This document shows positions 24,432 to 35,261 of a stretch of 64,000 bases of DNA, piece by piece. Below the pieces are notes generated by a model. It did no database searches, had not been told where the DNA came from, and worked only from the letters and a program-made list of their open reading frames with translations. The translations under genes and the position numbers were made by a program. The DNA is from Phytopythium helicoides (lineage: Eukaryota > Oomycota > Peronosporomycetes > Pythiales > Pythiaceae), in contig JANFNE010000003.1 of the NCBI GenBank assembly GCA_024867545.1, positions 992,001 through 1,056,000 of the forward strand, read 5' to 3'. Numbering within the stretch: the first letter of the stretch is position 1; every line of letters starts with the position of its first letter.

Positions 24432-26494
24432 ATGGACCGCGCCAAGCTCGCGGCCAGGCGGCAGCGGCTGCGGCTGGTCGAGGGTGCAGGAGAGGGCGGA
24501 GAGAAGGCAAAGAAGCGTGGTAGCACTGCTCCGAGTAACCAGGAAGTGACAGCACGCTTGTCGGCACCGAGGCGAGGCGAATCGACGTTCAAGCGGAAGG
24601 CTGAGGACAAGACTCTACAAACGGAGACCGCGGTCCACAATGGAGCGCTGCTGGTGCGACAGATTTTGCAGCAGGAGCAATACGGAGATGTGGTCGCGTT
24701 CTTTGATCTGGCAAGCAAACGGCAGCTTGTTGAGCAGCTTGTGGTGGTGGCAGGCTACGCTACCAAAGTGAGTTGTTTTCCTCCACGTTGTTTGCGACGT
24801 AGAAAACTACTGACACTGCATTGACAGCTCCGAGAAAAAGCAGAGACAGCCAATGAAGCAGCTGAGCTGGCAATTCACCAGCAGTCAGCAAGGTACCAGC
24901 AAGTTGCCTGCGATCTTGTGCAGCGAGACAGCCACATTCGTGATCTCGAGGGAAAAGTTGCCGAGCTCGGAAGAAGCTTAAAGCGTGCAGATGAAGAGTA
25001 CAAGAGTTTATTGCGGTGGATTCGGTAGGATCACGACACGTGCTTCTGCTTCTTCGTTCGCCCAGCTGACACACTATCCTACCAGGGAGAAAGATTATAC
25101 GTGGAAGATGACCGACCAAGCTAGGCGAGATCAGGCGGAGCTCATCCAAGGTCTTTCAGATGTTCAAAAGCAACGAGAATACCAGCTTGATTCAATTTCA
25201 AGAGATCTAGAGCAGTCGGTACGATATGTGCAAGAGCTTCAAACTGAGGTACGGATTATGACAAGTTGATGGTGAATATGCGCAACTGTCCTCTAAATCA
25301 ATTGATCGAGCACCTCGAGTAGAATGAAGATTTGACCCAGAGACTGGTGCGGTTACTTGACTAAGTTTTTCAAGCATGGCGCACGTGATCTTAACAGGTT
25401 GCGTTATACAGAGCCTTAAGGAGCGAGAAACAGAGCGCTTGGAGAAGGAAATAGAGGTTGCCCGTGAAAAGATTCAATCAACTGAGTGGGAGCTGAATCA
25501 GAAAACGCAAGAGTGCGTATAATACAGACGCCAAATTCCGAAGGAATTCTGACGATTGTAGAAGCAGGTTTGAAGGCGCAAGACGTGCTTTGGAAGACAC
25601 TAAAAGCGAAGTCCTCGCCTTACGAGACGAGCTTAAGGTGCTTGAGATTCTCCAAATGTTTTATAATTCTTCTCTGTCTAATGAGTACATCTCCATGCTC
25701 CATCAGGTTGAGTCCGTGATGCGGCAAGCAGCGATAGTTGATCGCGAAAAATATCAATTGCAGCTAGAAAAGGAGGCTCGAGAATGGCGATCCAAGCAAG
25801 TAGGTAGTGTAGCGATGCATTCTTATGATACAACATCGTTTGCTGAACTGTAGTCTTCGGTCTAGGATTTGTGGGAGAATAGCGAGCAGCGCACAACGCA
25901 GCAGATCCGGCGACTGGATTTTGAGCTCCATCACTTGAAGCAGGTCACTTCTCGACTACGGGCAGAATGCGAAGGCGAGAGAGCCCAACGCGAGAAAGCA
26001 GAGACAAACGCTTTGAGCCTTACCCGCTCTCTTACTGTGAGTAGATACATTCACAACTTACTTGAAAATTTTCTGACGAAATCATAATTCAGGATTTGAA
26101 AGATGCGAAATCAAAACTTGATACTGAGCTAAAGCGCCTCCGACTGGATCTTGAAGGTACGCGCATATTCATCACTCACCCGGCTCGATTAGAGCGTACT
26201 TTCTGGTTGTGTACTTGTCTGACATTGTTGTTGAAGATGCGAGAGCGGAAATAGTTGGCAAAGAAGCTTCATTGCAAAAAACATACCGGTGAGGTTACTG
26301 TCGAAACGTATTTATGGATTTTCTGCAACTTAATTTGTTTGTCATGTTGAAGGGGGCTCAAGATGTTGAAAAAGTGCAGCGAAGATGAGCGCTCAGCGAA
26401 GGAGGATGCACAACAAGAATTGAGCACGGTAACGCAAAGGTGCAATTGCGATGAAAAAAAAAATATTTATGGAAACCTCGAGAATGAGCATTGA
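24432..26494 (+). CDS. Multi-exon coiled-coil protein, function unknown
   Basis: Eleven small exons can be joined in phase through ten GT-AG introns of 55-80 bases: 24,432-24,767, 24,828-25,024, 25,086-25,248, 25,323-25,346, 25,412-25,512, 25,568-25,637, 25,707-25,799, 25,866-26,036, 26,093-26,156, 26,237-26,288 and 26,353-26,494. The product is about 470 residues. After a basic N-terminus comes a short globular part (QILQQEQYGDVVAFFDLASK) and then almost continuous coiled coil (for example LKERETERLEKEIEVAREK and QLQLEKEAREWRSK). The block 25,638-25,706 is open in frame but starts GTGCTT, ends CATCAG and interrupts the heptads, so I treat it as an intron. The last exon is uncertain: a donor at about 26,431 with an acceptor near 26,520 would give a different tail. 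The family is not recognised; a cytoskeletal or centrosomal role would be a guess. Confidence 0.7.
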
Positions 26495-26739
26495 CCGGTG
26501 AATTATCTTTGGTGTTGGCAGACTTTTGCAATTAATGCGTCGGGATCGCATAGAATAAAGGCGCATCATGTGATGCCTTGCATTACTTTGTTCTCGTGTA
26601 AACACTGAGTCCTATTGAACTTTGTACCTATCCGCACGTTCCCGTTACAGATTATCATTACAATATATTGACCGCCTTTTGTTCCCATTCAAGAGATTAC
26701 CACTCTTTGGCTGAGCCATAGTGTTGCGACTCCAATTTT

Positions 26740-27650
26740 TTGTTCCAAATCCGTTCGCTTTGGACCGAAGTCTCGCGCGCAGTAATCACAGCAATAAATG
26801 CAATCAAGTGCTTTAGAGTGACCTTGTCGCCTTCGTTCGGCTCTCAGCATTCAGCCGTAGTCGAACTTATACTGATCTACTACAGCTTGTGCAACATGGA
26901 CGCAAAGATAATGCGTTGGTGCATCAAAGATATTCTACTTGTGCTGACAATCACTGCTCTCTGTGGAATCCACTTCTTTTGAATGACTCTCGTAAAATGG
27001 GGATGGCTTGGAATCAATGATCGAGAGTTTTTCACTTTACTATCTTCCAATGAAATGGGGCACTTGTCACGTCCCAGCTCTTCAGTACAGACAAAGCATT
27101 TCGACTAAATACCAACGTCCAGAGGCTCTATATTCTCGATCTCGCCATTTTAGCTGTCAGTTTGGTACCTCTATTCCTCTCTCGGTTATGTCCAGTGCAC
27201 CGCGAGGCCTCAACTTCACTGTAAGGTATTGATTGTGCGTTGTGCAAGCGTGGCTGGTGTCCGACAGCCATCCAATCCAATGTGTATGAGCTTCTACAAT
27301 GCAAGTGCGGACACATGTTACGAATCGATCGGGAGCAGTATCGTGCTACCGTTGGGTCCCGCTTGAACACTAATTGTCAAAAAGGTTGTTCGACTCGGGT
27401 GCATTGTCTATGGAGCGAAAAACGTCATCACGATGGATGACTAGGATCGTGTGTCGATGTTAGCAGAATTTCGGCACTTGCATCGCTTGTGTTGTGGTGT
27501 TCAAGGTTATGCGAGGAGAGATAAAAGTGTTGGAGATTCCTCAGTTGATGCGAGTGGATGATCACGAATTGACCAAAATCAGCTTATGGCGAATATCAGG
27601 GCGATCATTCGTTATTAATGACAAAAGGATTGGTGAGCTTAGTGCTAAAT
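26740..27650 (+). pseudogene. Decayed copy of the neighbouring multi-pass membrane protein gene
   Basis: Scattered stretches match the C-terminal half of the gene at 27,905-30,145. At about 26,860 the sequence reads VVELILIYYSLCNMDAK against IIELVLIYYSLLNAVAK in the neighbour, followed by TITALCGIHFF against TIIALSGIHFF. Around 27,380-27,610 the DNA again follows the neighbour (29,880-30,120) closely but with stops and small indels. No open frame covers more than a fraction of it. It is the older, more decayed member of a tandem pair. Confidence 0.8.
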
Positions 27651-27904
27651 TCTGAGCCGGTGTTTGGAGAAAATAGAACGAAGGAGAGCAGCAAGAGATC
27701 CGTTGATTGCAGATGATCGTCAGTTCTCATTGTCCATGAATAAATAAACCCGACAATGTCCGATCAATTTGCCAAACTCTCACCAGTGTGGCAAGTAGCA
27801 ACTATTCGTGGCCAGCGCAAACGAAAGTCAGCTACTCAATCTATTTGAGGATCAAAACACTCCCGGTGTTTTAACCGTGACAGACAACAAACAACAAGAC
27901 TGTC

Positions 27905-30145
27905 ATGATCACACCTCAGACACACGATGAAGCTTCAGAGATATCAAATCAAGCTCAGCCGTTCCATAGCATTGGTCGTGACGCGTGGGGGCTTATAAGC
28001 AATTCGCAAAACCGCCGCCATAGCAAGCGCCATGCGTCCTTTTTGACAGTAGCTGGTGCTGTCTATAGCGTGATAACTTGTGCATTTGTTGCGTTCTTGG
28101 TTGCTTCCCAATTCTTTGGGATCTTGGCAAGCGGGATCAATTCCATTGATCGTCCGTTCATTGGTCGAGATCCAGCCTTAGGTCTGTACGACACAGGCAA
28201 AACCAACGACGTACCTTATAGCGACCGAGTGATTGCTTGTGTCCGGCAACAAAGTGATTCTTATGTCCCTGTGCTGGTTGAAGATTTGGTACCTCCATTA
28301 GGCTCTTCCACTGCCAGCTTGCTCATGGATGATTCAGGCAGGTCGATCGATGCGTTCCGTGTCATTGAGCGCACAAGTGCCATCCTCGACTCATCTGCGT
28401 TCGATGTCTACTCCCATACTTGCACTCTAGCGAGCACGACGATGCCTTCAGTGCTCGATGTTTGCAAGAGACTTGGCTATAATGTCACAGCTGATCGCCT
28501 CCGTGTCATTCGTGGTGTTGACAGCAACAATACCTACGTAATTGAGAACTCGCTGCCCTTACTCCTGATGCCAAACTGGGATAATTCTCACCAAGCACGG
28601 ACAGCGATTCCGGGTCGAGACGGAAGCGCATGTATAGTTCGTCTAACTGGTATGTATGAGCGTCCCCGATGTAGATGGGGCGATCATTCGAGGTATAAAC
28701 CGCTCGGTTCGTGAGATGAAGACTGAGGAGTGGCTGCAACGACCTGGTGGTTCATGGCGTAATGGTTGGTACGAGGATTTGGACGGAATGAAGTGGTATT
28801 CGGATATGGTGACATCAAGAGCTCACGGCCAATTACTCCCAATATCTCTTCGAGAGTTCGTGGTGAGCGCAAGCAGCATAAACGAGCGTGATTGTAGCCA
28901 CACGAAATGTGGTGAGGAGAAGCTCAAGTACCTTTGGGGACCCAAGTTCGTGGTAGAAATGAATATTCAGGATTCAAGTACCATTGTCATCTTCAACGGC
29001 ACTCAGTTCGGCATCTTTGTGTTTGAAGCCGATGTTGTACTAAGTGTTCACAGCACGTACGACTGGCCAATGGCTGTCTCCAACATTACCATCGCTTTAC
29101 TCATCTTTCGCTGGACGGTATCGCTCCTCGCAATATACCGTGGGTACGCAACAGGAAACGCATCTTTGCATTACATCGGTATTGGGGCTCTTTCTAACGC
29201 CATGAGCTTTCAATATTTGCCGGTCCTGCTACTTCCGCGATTGGCTAGCACTCTGACCGTATTTTTCTCGTTGGGTTGTGCCTTCCAGGATCAGCAGAAA
29301 GCCCTGACAGACACTTGGTTTGTCGTGTACCCTGCGATCATCGAGCTCGTTTTGATCTACTACAGCTTGCTCAATGCGGTTGCCAAGATGTTACGCCGAC
29401 GGATCTCGGACGTGCTGTTTGCTCCAACAATCATTGCACTTAGCGGCATTCACTTCTTTCGCGTTCAAATCCTGCGGTCGCAGTGGCTCAACGTTCAGTG
29501 ATGGAATCATATTGACTCTAGTCTCATCAGATGAGTTGAAGGCATTATCCCTCGATCAGTTCTTCACCACAGACATCGCACTCCGGCTAAACGGCAACAT
29601 CCAGCGGCTTTTTATTCTCAAGCTCTGTCGTTCTAGCAATCAGTTTGGTACCTCTCTTTCTCACTCGGTCGCTTCCTGTACACCGAGAGACCTCAACTTC
29701 ACTTAGAGGTATTGAGAAAGCGCTTGCTGTCCGCTGTGCAAATGTGGCTGGTCTAGGACAATCCTCAAATCCCTTCGAGCTCCTCAACAACCCAGATGCT
29801 GTCACAAGTATTCGCCCTGACGCAGGTGTCAATTGCGTCTTACCTTTTGATCACGTCCGCGTACTCAGCAGCTACGAGATCATTCGACTCGGGTGCATCA
29901 TCTACGGTGACAAATACCTCATCACGATGGACGACTGGGATCGTGTGTCGATGCTAGCAGGATTCCGGCACCTGTATCACTTGTGGAATCATCGTGTTGT
30001 GGTGTTTCAGTTAAGAGAGTCCAAGGTTGTGCGAGGCGAGATGGAAGTGTCAGAGTTTCCTTGCTTGATGCGAGTGGACGATCCCGAGTTGACCGAAATC
30101 AGCTTTTGGCAAATCTCGGGGCGACCGTTGTTATGCTATGCTTGA
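27905..30145 (+). pseudogene. Frame-broken multi-pass membrane protein, unknown family
   Basis: A protein of about 740 residues can be followed from the ATG at 27,905, but it changes frame three times (near 28,650, 29,480 and 29,620) without usable introns. In order it has a basic N-terminus, a membrane segment (VYSVITCAFVAFLVASQFFG), a long probably extracytoplasmic domain with several Cys and Asn-X-Ser/Thr sites, a Trp-rich patch (RPGGSWRNGWYEDLDGMKW), then at least four membrane segments (including IALLIFRWTVSLLAIY and FVVYPAIIELVLIYYSL) and a soluble tail (VLSSYEIIRLGCIIYGDKYL). A decayed paralog lies directly upstream, so the family is tandemly amplified here. I do not recognise a function. 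The breaks could be indel errors or real loss; the decayed neighbour makes loss credible. Confidence 0.7.
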
Positions 30146-33100
30146 TTTCTCTTTTTGTTGGTCTCAATAAAATCGGCTGATCAACTCTTCAAAGTATGTG
30201 GATCGCACTCTCCAGTAATTGTTAGGTCCGTACTTCGGATGATGCGGCTACAGCGGTGCAGTGGGGTGAGATTAGATCTCTTAACCCTTCTGCCGAGTAT
30301 TCCTCGGCACTTTCGTGCATCAGACTGTAGAACACCGCATGGCGAGTGGCACATAAACGAACACCACTGCAATATGTGTGTCGATCGCTCTGGCGTCGGG
30401 GCTGGTTATTACACTTGCAACGAGAGATATTATCGCGGTGACTATGAAGCAAGAATTTGAATGTTGAGACCCAACAGTGGCCTTACCAGCGATCCCAGCA
30501 GCTACGGTGATCGACCGAGAGGAAAGAGAGAAATATATCAACAAGCTGCTACCAACAATACAAGCAAACAACTACTGCGACTCATCTTGTGAGGAGTACA
30601 CTACCCTTCGCAGCGTAAGCGACAGCGACAGCGACTGATTTTATTTTACGAGCGATGCAGAGGCATCCCTCTTAGTGAGTCGCGCCCCACTTTATAACCA
30701 TTGATGCTGATGGAATTGTCATTGTTGAGACGCACAGTTGTCTTGATTCGGCGACAGTGGCTGCGACCGTGGCGAAAGTTGCGTCTAATGCCGAGAAAGA
30801 ATCAACACCAAACCACCAAGCACTAGCCCCTAAACGCTGCTCTAAACAAAGTCTCGTGAGCCACCATTTGATCGATACCTGGAAGTCATTTACATGTGGA
30901 GTGGCGAATGACGCCGTCGATTCCGCTTCCTTTGTATCGCGCGGATACTACGACGGCGACGCGAACCTGTAAAACGGTCTGCTTGTTTCACAACCCGTTG
31001 ACTCTCAACACTTTAGCAGAAGCTGGTCCGCGGATGAGCTCGCTCAAGTTGACTCAAGCACTTCCGATCGGTCGGTGGCTCGTGACCCCACGCTCGCCAA
31101 TGGTCAGGACCAGCAGCCACAACTTGAATAAAAGCAAACCATCGACGATCACCTCGCATCTTTCTGTCGCATTCGAGCATAACTTACGTTTCAGTCCCAG
31201 AGAGACCACACTTAGATGCGTGTCCAACCTCAACAGCATGGTACTTTCTGCGTCTGCGTCTATGCCTGCTGCCTCCAATGCGCTCGCCACTCAGCTCGTC
31301 ACAGACGACTTTCTGATTCTTCTTGCCCCCGCCCTCTCGACCAAGCCAGATCCAAGCCAATCGGACTAAACGGCACATCCCAGCCAGTGTCCAAGTTCAA
31401 TGCTCTAAGCTCTTATCAACTATCTACCACTGCACCAGCTAGGCTTGGCACAGGACACTCACCTCAATCTTTGCTTCGGCTTCGTATCAACCAGCATGCC
31501 GATAAACACTCGTGGCATCGCACTCAACTCCTAGCGTTCATCAACTTATGCACAGGCACACCTACGCTCAAGACAAATATCCCATTTGCATCTTTTGCTC
31601 GATACCATGAGGCGTTCGTTCTTGAGCCAGCTGAGGAAGCACTCAAAGATTGCATTGTAGCATGAATGCTCATCAGCCATGCTCATGACACGCAGATTGT
31701 CGGAGAAGCATTCAAGTCGAGACAAAGGACAAATAGAGATGCTTGACATTAGCTTGGCCACCAAGTTCAGTAGATCCTTCCATATCGCGAGCGTGCATTC
31801 GAGACCGCTGACCTGGAGTGTTGCTGGTACCGCCTCTGGTCTTTATCCGGGACGCTCGTGAGAAACGAGCGCTCGTTGGAGGCCCCGTAGCATTGCCACC
31901 CGGAATCCTGCGAGCCACTCGGATTTGTCGGCCTCAGCCACCGACGAATCCAGTTGCAGTTGCAGGACGAACGAGCCAGTGGGGGTGCTTGAACTCTACG
32001 CTGCTTCCAGGTGCACTCGTCTGGCAAAGGACCGGAACGCAATGCGGCGTGCGAAGGACCGGAACGTGTGTCGCCCTCGAGCCCATCCTCCCGCTCCTGA
32101 CGCACCGACGCGTGATGAGTGACCCTAAGTGCTGAAACGCGTGTCGCGCCGTCTGCCCCACGCGGAGTCATCCAAAATTCCCCAGCCAGTCGTTGCGCGA
32201 GCTGCCGCCAGCGCGACGTTGAGGTTGGGTACCGTACTTTCACTGCTGGTTCCAGTATGCCCGAACCGAATTTCGGATGACTCCTTCCTCCCGCTGATCA
32301 ACGTCTCAGTGCTGGCAACTTCTTCTGAGATTCCCATCTTTTCTGGTGCATGAGCACAGCACCGCTTGCATTGCTACTACAGTATCAATCGCGCATAGGA
32401 TTGAGCGTTCGTGAGGTCTCGTAGGATTCGTGAATCTCAAGAACTCAACACCATGAGCTCCATACGTGAACTCCGCCTCATAAAGCACTTGTGCCTCTCG
32501 CCAATGATATGAGGGCACTCAGCTGACGTCACCGCCGTCGTGATTGAGCGCAGTGTCGGTCGGCAGGAACCTCCACGGTTGCCAGCATGTCTATGCGATT
32601 TTGGCGCTTCGCCCCGCGGTTTTTCTGCTCTTTTTTTCCTTGTAAAACGGCATCTCTCGCGATGGCGAGTGGCAATTGCTCGCTGTTCCCTCTCATCTTT
32701 CGCCTGCGCACATGCAAGTTCGCACGCATACACCAGCGCTCCATACTGCCCAGCTCGGTCGCCACACGCGCGTTCCGAGGCCCTCCATGTCCTACAGTCG
32801 AAGCCCGCGATCAGCTCGCCGCGGACCCAATCAGCCGCCTCCATCCGTCCTCGCCGGCTCGGCGACTCTGAAGCTCGCAGCGTGTCCCACCGTGATCGCC
32901 GCCACGCTGTCAGTCGGTCGGCAGTCGCCCGCATTCAGATGGTGCCGCCCATACTCGCGCGCAGTCTGGGTGCACGCGACGGGTCCTACCGGCATGTGCC
33001 AGTCGGCTGTACCGACCGACCGACCGATAAAGCGCAAATTCAGCTTTCCGCGGGAGCGGACGCCCTCGCTCACCCAGCACCCGTCGGAGCACTCGATGCG

Positions 33101-33214
33101 ATGATCCGGTGGCCTTGAAACGCCTTGCGGTCGCCTGCAGGCTCATTCCCGCATTTGCCAGGCGCCTCGCACCCCGCTCCAGTATTTTTACCAGTCGACG
33201 CAGACTAGTCCCCC
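30146..33214. other. 3-kb region without a recognised gene
   Basis: Many short frames on both strands overlap and contradict each other. Some minus-strand stretches look faintly coding (for example 31,054-31,290 and 31,546-31,764), but no domain, splice pattern or start supports them. They may be remains of old mobile elements. No terminal repeats or target-site duplications were seen. The last 200 bases presumably include the promoter of the nitrate transporter. Confidence 0.45.
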
Positions 33215-34994
33215 ATGACGGAGACCGGTGCCCGCCGCTCGCTGTCGCGGCTGTCATCGCGGCTGTGGATGGAGCAGACACCGCGCGTGGGCGAGCACTC
33301 GTTCGTCGAGGTGGCCACGCCCATTGCCAAGCCGCAGACCGACACGTTCCACATCGAGGAACCCGAGGTCGTCCCGGGGTACGACCTGCCCGTCGACCCG
33401 GACCAGTTCGACCGCGCGACGACCATCAAGCCGCTTTCCATGGCGAGGCCGCACATGCGCATCTTCCACCTGGCCTTACCTGTCGGGCATCACGGGCTTC
33501 ATCGGCTGGTACGCGCTGCCGCCGCTCATGCCCACCATCAAGACCGAGCTCGGGCTCACGCAGGGCCAAGTGCTCAACTCGGACATCGCCAGCACGGCCA
33601 GCACCATCATCTCGCGCATCGCGTGCGGCCCGCTGCTTGATGCCTACGGACCACAGGCTGTGCAATCCATGCTACTCTGGTTCGGCGCCATCCCCATTGT
33701 CTGCGCGGCCTTCGTGACCTCCAGCACGGGGCTTGTCATTGCTCGCTTCTTCGTCGGCCTCGTCGGCTGCGTGTTCGTCTCAAGCCAGTACTGGACCACC
33801 ATCACGTTCGCTCGCAACGTGGCTGGCACGGCGAATGCTATCAATGGCGGCATCGGACTCGCAGGTATCGGCTTTGCCTTCCTCATCCTCCCGTTCGTCA
33901 ACCTCGGCATCGCCTCCGTTGGCACCGTGTCGGCCGACGTTGCATGGCGCATCACGTGCGTGCTACCCGCGGCGCTCATGCTCATCATGGGCACCGTGAT
34001 TCGGTTTGCCGTGGACAGCTGCCCGATGGGCAAGTTTGAGAACCTGCTGCACGCCAAGCAGCGCGACGCCGAGCTTGAGATGCACGAGCACATGCTACAG
34101 CACCGCATCTCTTCCGACAACTCCGTGGCGTCGAGCGCGACAACCGTGGCCCCAACAGCAGCCAGCGCTGGTCTGCTCAAGTCCTTCCAGGTCGTGCTCA
34201 CGGACCCAAACGCACTCATCATGATCGCCCACTACGGTGTGTGCTTCGGGACGGAGCTTCAGCTCAACAACATGGGAGCGCTCTACTTCTACAACATGTT
34301 CCTCAAGGACGGGTGCACTGACACGGACGACGAGAACTGCCATGTGCTGACCAAGACGAACGCTGCAGCCGTCGCATCGGCCTTTGGACTGATGAATCTC
34401 TTTGCTCGCGCCATGGGCGGCATCACCTCGGACACTGTAAACCGCCGATACGGCATGAAGGGCCGCAAGTGCGTGCAGTTCGTACTGCTGTGCATCTTGG
34501 GATCTCTTGTACTCGTGCTCAGTCGCCTCAACTCGCTCGGCTCGTGCATTGCACTCTACGTGTTGGTCGCGATCGCGGCGCAGGCAACTGGTGGATCCAC
34601 CTACGGAATTGTGCCGTATTTGAACGAGAAGTTCACGGGCACTGTGAATGGACTCGTTGGTGCCGGTGGTAATCTTGGTGGCGTCATCTACGGCATCATC
34701 TTCCGTGCTTCACCTTCCTACGGGCACGGTTTGCTCATCATGAGTTTCATCATTTTTGCTAGCGCTTTGTTGGTGCCCTTCATCCGCATCGACGCATCGG
34801 CACCAATGACAGCCAGCTCCAAGCACGTGCAAGATCTCGAGTCTCTCAGCCGACAACCTAGCTACCGCTACCGTATGAGCTCTCGCATCGTCAACGGAAA
34901 GGAGATCCATCCAGTTGGTGCTGGTGATGCTCATTACTTGGACGACCTGGACGTCACTCACGTTGAGGAAAATGGCAGCGTTCGAGCAGCATAG
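33215..34994 (+). CDS. NRT2: Nitrate/nitrite transporter (NRT2/NarK family, MFS)
   Basis: Plasma-membrane importer of nitrate or nitrite. The first 87 residues run from the ATG at 33,215 (MTETGARRSLSRL) to MRIFHLA. Next to the TT at 33,476-33,477 the frame changes by one base and the protein continues as YLSGITGFIGWYALPPLMPT to the stop at 34,994. A single extra base explains the break; no intron fits. The continuing part has about eleven membrane segments, a central cytoplasmic loop (about 34,020-34,190) and the family signature near the C-terminus, NGLVGAGGNLGGVIYGIIF, a Gly-rich nitrate motif. SRIACGPLLDAYGP resembles the first conserved loop motif of the MFS. Length (about 590 residues) is normal. 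No nitrate or nitrite reductase is present in this window, although these genes are clustered in many fungi and oomycetes. Confidence 0.88.
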
Positions 34995-35261
34995 CCTGCT
35001 ACGACCTAGGAATAGCATAATTATCAGAATCCATGTGAAGTGTTGTTCACAGTCAGGAGATTTTGGTGTCGCGATGGCAATCATTGCCCCTGGGTCCCCG
35101 ACTCGAGGATCATTCGTGGATGCCACGTCTGCCCAAACTTAGTACCTCGATCGGAGCTATTCCAAGAGTGAGCAAACACTTGCGCATTTAGCTCCTTTTC
35201 CTCCTGTGCAGATTCTGTTTGACGACCTTGCTGCTCGTCGGCTTTTTCACTGCGAGGAAAA

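Noticed and set aside
28650..28676. 25-base intron in the membrane-protein gene (GTATGT...GTAG)
   Set aside because: Far shorter than other introns in the window, and it does not restore a convincing frame.
30146..33214. Transposable element
   Set aside because: No terminal repeats, target-site duplication, or recognisable transposase or reverse-transcriptase motifs could be found by eye.
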